Source of the DNA: Selaginella moellendorffii
Lineage: Eukaryota; Streptophyta; Lycopodiopsida; Selaginellales; Selaginellaceae
DNA: 64,000 nt
Assembly: GCF_000143415.4 (NCBI RefSeq)
Contig: NW_003314367.1
Span: 214,598 to 278,597, forward strand
Reading direction: 5' to 3'
The position numbers and the translations under genes were made by a program. This document shows, in pieces, positions 55,366 through 64,000 of this stretch (positions are counted from its first letter, which is position 1; each line of letters starts with the position of its first letter). The notes under the pieces were generated by a model. That model was not told the origin of the DNA, searched no databases, and saw only the letters and a list, made by a program, of their open reading frames with translations.

Positions 55366-55861
55366 CAAGGAAAAAAACAAGCTCCTCGATCACGCATCAG
55401 AGGTAACATTATCAGAGGTAACAGCAGCGACAGGAACAGCCAGCCACCAAGCCAACTCCATTCGGAAATAAACTGTTAGAGAATCCTCGAAAAGCGCACA
55501 AATATCACATGTTCCTCTACCATACAAAGCAATTGAACCCAGTGACTATCGGCAGCTCCAAAGGGTCTCATCCACCTACAAGAAAGTACTAATTAGACAC
55601 TGCCAGGCCACGTCCATGTCTATGTTCTTGCCCGGAAAAAGACTTACTATCAGAAGCTCACGACATATAAGCCTTTTTATTTCTGCAGATCCGAATCAGA
55701 AAAAAAATTCCTGAGAAAAAAGAGATCAGTTCGTCGTTTCTATGAATCACTGAACCAGCAGCAGCGCCACTTTGCGCTTTGGACACGACCTGATCAAGCC
55801 ATCCAAACCCTGATCCAGTATTTTAAAAGCCGCACAAAATCTAGATCTGACAAATGCTTAC

Positions 55862-56247
55862 CTGATAGAGGGATGTGGAACAGTCGACCATGACTTGGTT
55901 GTGGGCTGCTATAACATCCTCCTTCACTGTGTCGTGAAGTGCCTGGAGGTCCTCCTTGATTGCAGCACGCATAGCCGCAACGTTCAGTGCTCCAACCACA
56001 GCAACAAAGTCCTCCTTCAAGGCACCATGGATCTCCCTCACTGCTGCACGAATGGATCCCATTCCTGCTCCAACCATGGCAACAACGTCTTCCTTTATGG
56101 CACCATGGATTGCTGGCACATCCTCCCTCACTGCACCATGGATCGCTTGCACATCCTCCCTCACTGCCGCATGAATGCCGGAGGCCATCACCTGGAGATT
56201 CTCAGTCACGGCTCCCATTCTTGCACGCATGGCAGATGCCAGCACCA
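55862..56247 (-). pseudogene. 11-residue-repeat gene lacking its membrane helix
   Basis: The longest repeat tract of the family: units include AVREDVQAIHG, AVREDVPAIHG, AIKEDVVAMVG, ALKEDFVAVVG and AIKEDLQALHD. At 56,247 the sequence jumps from LASAM to upstream non-coding DNA (atgggccattggcc), deleting about 150 bp with the N-terminal membrane helix and start codon. The donor is at 55,860-55,861. A cytosolic product could start only at an upstream unrelated ATG. Confidence 0.6.
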
Positions 56248-56540
56248 TGGGCCATTGGCCACTTAATTGGTGGGCCGCCGTTCGTACAGTGGTCTGACGG
56301 GAACTCGAGTTCCTTGTCAGTGGATTCTCGCGATTTCCATCAGTACGCGGCCTCGATGACAAGAGGAGGAGGAAGAGGAGAAGAATGGCGCCCCATCTCC
56401 TCGGCTTCCTTCTTCCTCATGGTTTTCCAGGGATGAGAGTGATCCTCGGAATAATCTCGTGTTTGACAATGTAGATGGATGTGTAAGGAAAATGTTTCTA
56501 TTCTTCGTTAACTAAGACCTCGAGAATTTTTTTACAAAGC

Positions 56541-59500
56541 TCACATTTGCAGTGCCTCAGAGAAGCGTTCTCTCAGCCGCTCCACCTTGAGCACCGACGA
56601 ATGCTGTTTCCCAAAATATGTCCGGAAGTTGTCGATCAGTATCCTAAGATCGTGTGACACCGCCATCACGCTACGATAATAGTTGTTCTCCAGCCGCTCG
56701 CGAATCACGTCCATGGAGATTGGTAGCGCAATCCTGCATTGATTGAAAACCTTTAGCTTCTTTCTCAATCGCAAGAGATTTTTCCAACTTGCCTGTCAAG
56801 AAAATCCGGCTTGCTCACGGCCTGCTGCAACCTCCACAAGTCATACTCGTCCTGCGAAAAGCAAAAGTTCGTCAAGCCAAAAGCAAAAGCAAAACCTTCC
56901 TCGAGTCTATGATCGATCGCACAAAAACAAACCTTGGATTGGTTCGAGTGGAGCACCTCGTCCACGATGTCGAGCAGCTCACGCACCTTGTCCTGCTCGA
57001 TCTGTGGCGACTCCCAAGTTAAAGGATTCTCAACGTCGTGAAGCTCCCAGGGGCAGTGGTTCGTCGTCGATGGCTCGTCCTTGTACAGCACACTGATGCT
57101 GTCCCAGGGGCTGTTTGGAAACTCGGGCGACTTTGCCTTCACCTGAGTTATCGTCCCTTCCCACCAGCGACCACCTTCTTCCTCGTCCGACCTCCACCAC
57201 ACTTGGCACTTGTCCCGACTGGACCACTTCCTGGCCATGGAGGCCTCGTAGCGGCTTCTCTCCACTATAAAGTCGGCGAAGTCTGTCAGCTCCGGCAAGT
57301 CGACGCTGAAGCTGCTGCCGCGAATCCTGTACCCGTCCATGAACTCGAGAGTCAGCCGGCAACAAGTGTTCCCCGACACTTCGAGAATGATGTACTCCAG
57401 TCCGGTGATCTCGCAGAACTCGACCGCTTGCAGTGCCCTTTTCACGCTTCTCCAGGGACCATCGTCGTCGAGCCGCTTGTTGTCTAAGTAGTCTTGATGT
57501 CCCTGCGATCGACAGTTTCAATTCAAACATAATTCAAGACAAGCTCGTTGGATCTCTTACCTGTCGGAAGTACACCACCTCATCACCATACTGTGGGATG
57601 TAGCGCGTCCGCTCCACCTCTCTCAAGAGTAACCAGGACACGTTGCTCGGACTCCGATGCACCGTGCTGAGGTTTCTCCTCACGTGGAAATCCTTGTACC
57701 TCGACCCCACGTTCTTATGCAGCTTCACTTTAAGTCTGCTCGAAGTTCTTCTTTCGGGCTTTCGGCGTCCATTGTCGTCGCTGCTTCTATCCCAGTCCGA
57801 GTCGTCGTAAGACGAGCTAGCTTCCCAGTGTGAGGGACGGCCGACGTTTCTCCTGCTTCTTGTGGACCTGCTGTTGGAGAGACTAACCACGCGACCCTGC
57901 GCCAGCCGTGTACTTCTCCTGCGGCCACCTGAAGCGTGCTCGTCGGCCTCATAACACTCGGTCTGAGTCGCAACTTTGCGAGGCCTTCTCCTTGAGTAGA
58001 CAGCCTTGTTCATATTGCGCTTCATTTGTATATCGTCCACGTCCAGGTCCTCACTTGCCTGCTCTTCCTCGGGCTTGTAAGCATCCTCCAGCGACTCACT
58101 GTTACTGCCTGGTGAAACCTCTTCGTGGTAATCAGGGTCATTGTCACCATCTGGAGCTTCTCCATTCTGTAAGGACTCATTGCTCAGAAGAGTGTGATTC
58201 TGCTCTCGTCTCTGCTGTTCGTCAAGGTAGTCAGCTGAAAGAGACCTCTCCGACTCGGACTCGCTAATGATCGCCCTTGCCACCACCTTTGTGTCTCCAT
58301 TTTCTACACGAGTCGCTTCAAGGCCTTTCTTGGTATCACAAGGAACGTCTACCAGTTTATCCTCTTCGGAGCTGCTGCTGCTGTGATAAGGCATGCGAGC
58401 ACGCTTGGCTGCTTTCCCCTTCTTCCATATGTATCCCTGTTTGTCGTCAGACGAAACAGCTTCAGTGGGATTCTCGTCCGCGATAAAACCATCTGTTTCT
58501 GGATGACTGTCATTAGCCTCGGCCACGGGGACCTTAGAAGTGCCTTGTTCTGGTATTTCGAGGCTCCGAAAAGTATCCTCGTTGTTGGACGTTTGTGCAC
58601 AGTTTCTCAACTTGAGTACTAACTTTCGCTGAGACCTTGGCCGCCTGCATTCACCCACGTCCGAAGTCTCTGCGGGACTCTTCTTCGGAGGTTCATCGTC
58701 TTCAGGTTCCTGAGTTTCTGTAAGAACTTTCCCGTTGCGTAGAAGCCTCTGGTTCTCGTTCTCTCCAGATGTACCAGGTCTTTTGGCATCCTCAGCGGCC
58801 AGGCGGCGTGCTTCGTCGTCTTCATACTCATGTAAGCTCGAAAACATGGTCAACGCATTCCGAGCTGCCATCCTCATAGGCCTCAATGCATGGTCCGGGT
58901 TTGACTTTCTTATCCGCTTTCTAGACCTCAGCCTCTGCGTTTCCTCAGGCATCAAAAGAGCATTGTTTGACTCCTCCAAGCGCCTGCGCTTTTGCTTCCT
59001 CACCAAGGTTGCGAGTATCTGTAGTGGACAATCACCATTGAAGTTATCAGAGACGCAAAAGCTGGACGTACGTACCTCTCTCTTCTTTTTCCTTGTTCTT
59101 CGGTTACGAACCCCATCAGAATCAATTTCGTCAATTTCTTTGTCGGTTGTTTCCGATTCACAGATCGTACCACTTTCTTCATTTCCATCCTCGTCACTCG
59201 AGCTTTCTTCGCTCGCGCAGTAATCAGAACCAGAATCGTCACTCAATCCAGTGACTTCTTCATCCCAGTCCATTGCCTCACCATCCGCCGGTTGTTCTAC
59301 CCATCTGTTGCCTTGCTCGTTTGTTTGCTCGATTGCTTGTAGAGCGGCAACTACTGCTTGAGGCTGATCTTGAGGAATGAACGCTGGATCATCAAACGTT
59401 CCCACTGCGAGCTGAACTGATGGTGGTTGCCAGTAGCAACCTAGGAGTCCCAGACGACGTTGCTGGTACGAACTTTGATAAGGTTCTGGATAGGGAATCA

Positions 59501-62463
59501 AGCCTGAAAATGAAACAGAAAAATAAGTTGGACGAGGTGAGAAGTCACCAGCTTACTTGCATCGCACAAGAGATCTTGAAGATTCCTTTGATGAGGAGGC
59601 AACTGAGTTTCCTGTAAAAGAAAGATACTCAGTTTTTGCAAGAACAATACCGGAAAAGAACAACACTCAGGACTAAAACTAAATAAAAGCACTTACATCA
59701 TTTTATTTACCTGATCGAGAACGTTTCCACGAGTATCTCGAACAAGAGGCCGATAATCTCCAAGAAAAAGCTACACAGAACCCGAAAAACAAACAAACGC
59801 TGTTAGGAGAAGGATATGAAGCTAATCTTCCTGATACCTGGTCGTATTTCGCATCTTCGTCGTCTTGACTTGGGTAGAAAAAAGGTAGACCTGGCCGACC
59901 TCATCGGAAACAACCAATGAGGTTCCATCCCTGAAAATTGGCAAACATGAGAACAGTATATGGACATGAGAACAAGCTTACGGTGAAAAGTTGCCATCGA
60001 CAAGATTATAATCTCCCGTCTCAAATGTCCTTACTGGACGGCCCTCCCAGATCTAAAACAAAATTCGTGATCATTTTTTTTGAGAGAATACACTTACATC
60101 CCACACAATAACTCGGCCATTGTAGCCCGCACTCATTGCAATGCGAGGATTGCATGGATGTACATCTAGCACGTAAGTCTAAATAATAGATGTTAAGAAA
60201 GAATGGAATCAATAAATTCCATTTCAATACCTGCTTGGTATGGCCGGTTAAACAGTGCACCAGACTGCCATCAACCGCATTCCAGACACATATCCGGCAA
60301 TCTGCACATCCATGTTATTCCATAAAATTAGTTCGTGAGGTATCTTACCCATAATCGCGGCGAGTACAAAACGATTGTCCAAACTCCAGACTATCATATT
60401 AACACCTCGAGGAGTTGGAAGCAGTTTTTGTTGAGGTCCACCAGTTCGAACGGGAGGCTGTGGCATCGGAGGGGGCGGTACTTTCAAATGATAAGCCTTT
60501 ACCCATCGACCTAGCTTCAGCTGGAGGAAAGAGGAGCAGTCATGGCATTAGTTACACAGAAAGAAAGGCCATGCACACCTGTTTTCTAGGACGAGGAGAC
60601 CAGATAATAGCAGTGCCGTCTCTTGAGCAAGTAACTATGCTATCTTGAGGAAACCTGAACAAAACCAACGTTAAAACCAGATAGCAATGAGCGGCACAGT
60701 ATACCAGGTTGTTTTGAACTTCGGTATGTTGTCAGGGACGTTGTCATCCTTCAAAAAGTCGACGGGAGAAACTTTGATTGGCTCTGCACAACCACTGGAA
60801 CAAAGGACGATTGATGTCAACGAGGACCAAGCCAAAGAGGCGAACCTGAACTGCACGTAGTTAACTACATTCTCGTGTCCACTAAGAATGTCATGCTCAT
60901 GATTTGGCCTTCCGGTGTACTCGTCCGCCCACTTTCTTGCGTTCCAAACCTGTTCTAACAATTGTTAGAAATATAAAAAGTTCACTTTAAATGCTTACCC
61001 TGGCAAGCTTGTCCGAACTCCCAGTGACAAAGTATGAGCCATCTGCATTAAACGCACAGCACTGAATCTGATTCGTAGCCTGTGCTCGATTCTCAGCTCC
61101 TGCAGCTGGAAACAAGCTTTTAGAAAACCGAAAAAACATCGGCAGACTCTTTACATTCGGGTTTGACATCCGGCTTCGGCATGTAGACACGTGAATTTAC
61201 AGAAGAATCCCGAGCATCCCAAATACGGCATGTTCCGTCTTCAGACGAACTTGAAACCACGAGATTTTAATACAACTAAAGTGGAAAGAGCAAATTATTA
61301 ACACTTACGATAGAAGATGGTGCTCACAGCCCGGTCGGGGACTAAATTTGATGGCCGTTACGCCCGCCGTGTGGCCACGAAGTATTGCAACCGGAACACC
61401 ATCTGGTAATCCCCACTATAGGCAGAAGCGAAATGAGTCAAAACAAAAAACAAAAGCAGAATACTTACAACACAGATGGAGGAATCGTTAGAAGCTGATG
61501 CAACTCTAGTGTTCGAACTACTTACAGACAAATCGGTTATATCCCCCTAAAAGCCAGGTTTTAGGCACAATATTCGAAACGGATGCAGAAAATAGTATCT
61601 CGTGTCCTCTACAGCTACGAAGGCAAAGTCTATTTTCTACGGACCATATCTTCACAAGCCGGTCGTCCGAGCCAGTGACAAGATACCGTCCAGTACGATC
61701 AAAAACGGCTGCACGTTTATCGCTTCGTTAATAGGTCTTGAAAACCAAAAAGAAAAGAAACACGTACCACAATATACCGCATTACGATGACCCCTTAGCA
61801 CCTGGATGATTCTTATTCTGTTCACCAGTACAGAAGGCTTGATGATAACATGTTTCACAGTCTGTGATGCTTTGCAAATCCACCACCAAGTTCATGGAAC
61901 GCGGGAGCATGAACTTGGTCAGCTTGCCAATGCGGCCATCGCATTTGTTCTATTCTCTTGGTAGAGATACTAGTAGCATTGCTTTGCTCCGCTGTATGAA
62001 GTTTGCTCGGATCAGCAACGGCAAGATTCGAAAGGTACACGGCTTACATTCCAAAAGCGAGAATGCTCCTGACCCCAAAAGTGTAGGAACGTCCGCGGCG
62101 GTCAATTGCTTGGGAACTTTCGCATCAAGCAAGGACGCGGACGTGTCGTGAACAAGTAGTTGCTGCAAGAGCTTAACCAAGTGGTTGTTGTCAACGTTCT
62201 TATATCTGAAAATCGAAAAATAAAAATAAAAAATCCATCCTTTTGTCAGCAAGACAAATCCTAAGAAAGAAAGAACTTGGCGACACACAATACCTCTCGG
62301 CAACTTGCGCGTAGCTGAGTGGGAACGACAAACCATCGTCATTCTCGTCGGCGGGTGGCGTTCCATTCCTGATGGTACCTCTGGGGCAAGAGCTTGTGCT
62401 GTAGGAGCTCGTTCCAGAGCTGGTCAGTGGCTCTCTCGTAAGGGCCTCTCCTCAGGAAGTGCA
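56541..62463 (-). pseudogene. BRWD gene, copy 4 (most complete)
   Basis: About 20 exons with short introns. N-terminal exon 62,463-62,294 (MHFLRRGPYERATDQLWNEL). VKLLQQLLVHD exon near 62,150. RWPHWQADQVHA and RIRIIQVLRGHRNAVY (62,040-61,775). WD exons: GDITDLSVSSSNTRVASASN, GLPDGVPVAILRGHTAGVTA, SSSEDGTCRIWDARDSSVNS, CCAFNADGSYFVTGSSDKLA, DILSGHENVVNYVQF, TCSRDGTAIIWSPRPRKQ, NMIVWSLDNRFVLAA, CRICVWNAVDGSLVHCLTGH and NPRIAMSAGYNGRVIVWD (to about 60,090). Then LIPYPEPYQSSYQQRRLG and the disordered region (59,504-57,534), a post-WD domain (57,450-56,935) and a split bromodomain ending at 56,541. Two frame breaks remain: an 11-bp deletion near 62,375 and a 16-bp deletion near 61,863. The protein type binds chromatin; here it is probably inactive or 5'-truncated. 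Confidence 0.85.
56734..56792 (-). other. GC-AG intron of BRWD copy 4
   Basis: Donor AG|GCAAGT, acceptor GCAG|GATTGC, 59 nt. Removes a stop codon and joins FLDR to IALPISMDVI. Confidence 0.65.
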
Positions 62464-63063
62464 TGATAACTTCCGCAACTCGATCTCCTCGTCTTGTTCA
62501 TGCAGGTGATGATCAGCTCCAACATCAGACCGTAAAGCCACCTACGTTAGTCAGTCTGCACGAGAGGTTAGCTAAGCTGCATGAAGATTGCACCCGAGTC
62601 TACTTGAAGACAGAAAACTTGAAAGCTTCGATTCAATGTTCCGTTACCATACAAAGCATTTGAACCCAGTGACTATATGCGATATCCGCAGCTCCAAAGG
62701 ACCTCCTGAATAAATAGTCTCCTGAATAAATAGTTACACTCATCCACCTACAAGGAAGTACCAATTAGACAATGCCAGGCCACGTTCATGTCTATGTTCT
62801 TGCCCGGAAAAAGACTTACTATCAGAAGCTCACGACATATAAGCCTTTTTATTTCGAAGAACGAAGATCCGAATCAGAAAAAAATATCCTGAGAAAAAAA
62901 AAGAACAGCTTTGTCGTTTCTATGAATCAACTACTGATCATTGAACCAGCAGCAGCGCCACTTACCCACCACTATGCTCTTTGCACACGACTTGATCAAG
63001 CCATCCAAACCCTGATCCAGTATTTTAAAAGCCGCACAAAATCTAGATCTAACAAATGCTTAC

Positions 63064-63494
63064 CTGATAGAGGGATGTGGAATAGTCGATCATGACTTGG
63101 TTGTGGGCTGCTATAACATCCTGGAGCATGAATGGGATCCATTTGTACAGCAGTGAGGGAGGATTTGCAAGCGATCCATGGTGCATTGTTGCCATGGCTA
63201 GAGAAGTGAATGTTGCAGCTATGCATGCTGCAATCAAGGAGGACTTCCAAGCACTTCACGATACAGTGAAGGAACCACGGCAACAACGTCTTATTTTATG
63301 GCACTATGGATTGTTGGCAAATCCTCCCTCACTGCCGCACGAATGCCAGAGGCCATCACCTGGAGATTCTCAGTCACAGCTCCCATTCTTGCACACATGG
63401 CAGATGCCAGCACCAGCACACAAGCTGTGGTCACGATGCACAGCACACTAATCGCAATGGTGCTAACAAGCACTATGGCAATCAAAAACTCCAT
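63064..63494 (-). pseudogene. 11-residue-repeat gene with the same internal inversion
   Basis: The ATG at 63,494 starts MEFLIAIVLVSTIAISVLC. The inverted segment is 63,123-63,273, and 13 codons of the 38-kb inversion segment are partly lost. It lies between BRWD copy 4 and the next BRWD copy, as the 38-kb gene lies between BRWD copies 3 and 2. Confidence 0.65.
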
Positions 63495-63941
63495 TGGCAA
63501 GGTTTGCAGCAAAGCCTTTGCAAAATCGAAAATGAAATCAAATTTACAGTAGTTATGAAAGACACAAATGACACTCTTACCAGAAGTTCGAGCCGCCCGC
63601 CCTATCTTCGCAAGAACCCACAGTCGCTTTATCTTACGTACAATGGGCCACTGGCCACTTTCTTGGTGGGCCGCCATTCGTACAGTGGTCTGGCGGGAAC
63701 TCGAGTTCCTAGTGGATTCTCGCGATTTCTATCAGTACACGGGCTCAATGACAAGAGGAGGAGGAAGAGGAGAAGGATGGCGCTCCATCTCCTCGACTTC
63801 TTTCGTCCTCATGGCTTTCCAGGTATAAAAAGATTGAGAGTGATCCTCAGACTGATCTCGTGTTTGACAATGTAGATGGATGTGTAAGGAAAATGTTTCT
63901 TTTCTTCGTTAACTAAGACCTCGAGAAATTTTTTACAAAGC

Positions 63942-64000
63942 TCACATTTGCAGTGCCTCAGAGAAGCGTTCTCTCAGCCACTCCACCTTGAGCACCGACG
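63942..64000 (-). CDS. BRWD gene, copy 5 (C-terminal end only)
   Basis: The stop at 63,942 and preceding RERFSEALQM residues match the other BRWD ends. The rest lies outside the window, so its state cannot be judged. Confidence 0.7.
   Translation of the reverse strand, partial: SVLKVEWLRERFSEALQM

Noticed and set aside
57534-59501. Stand-alone 655-residue protein
   Set aside because: The open frame is one long internal BRWD exon: it begins after a splice acceptor near 59,504 and ends past the donor at RQ near 57,560, so it is not an independent gene.

Overview
This is plant nuclear DNA, most likely from a lycophyte such as Selaginella (inference). The supports are introns of about 40-80 bp with GT-AG ends, PLS-type pentatricopeptide (PPR) genes, a plant F-box family, a DUF1218 membrane protein, a plant-type bromodomain/WD-repeat gene, a Ty1/Copia element and Helitrons. 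No bacterial or organellar gene organisation is present. Accession identity cannot be established from sequence alone.

Most of the window is a patchwork of duplicated blocks. The basic unit reads [P-loop ATPase, +][F-box, -][small membrane/coiled-coil protein, -][bromodomain-WD gene, here BRWD, -]. It occurs at 1.8-10.1 kb, 31.9-44.2 kb and 53.2-62.5 kb, and a further BRWD copy runs off the right end. A long inverted repeat is superimposed: left arm 10,817-31,333, right arm 45,114-53,163. The arms carry an unrecognised gene, an 18-bp minisatellite, a DUF1218 gene, a PPR gene and an LRR-type gene, in opposite orientations. Almost every copy is disabled. The ATPase at 1,789-3,021 is the one long uninterrupted host gene.

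The left arm is about 14 kb longer than the right because of mobile DNA at 13,291-27,278. I read it as two Helitrons inserted head to head, 3 bp apart. H1 (13,291-19,873, minus) carries a decayed Rep/helicase gene. H2 (19,877-27,278, plus) carries host gene fragments: a PPR piece, a two-exon unknown, a coiled-coil piece and two exons of violaxanthin de-epoxidase. A 4.5-kb Copia element with 150-bp LTRs sits inside H2. The unoccupied target survives in the right arm at 50,491-50,513 and retains the 3 bp that separate the two elements.

Other notable structure: three small inversions (about 0.15-0.35 kb) and one fold-back duplication inside otherwise collinear gene copies; a junction joining the 5' part of a BRWD gene to the 3' part of a replication factor C large subunit gene; a 54-nt piece of a plastid-type tRNA-Trp; and a family of small proteins with 11-residue repeats behind a membrane helix. 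The genes do not form a pathway. The window is best read as a rapidly rearranging, pseudogene-rich region.
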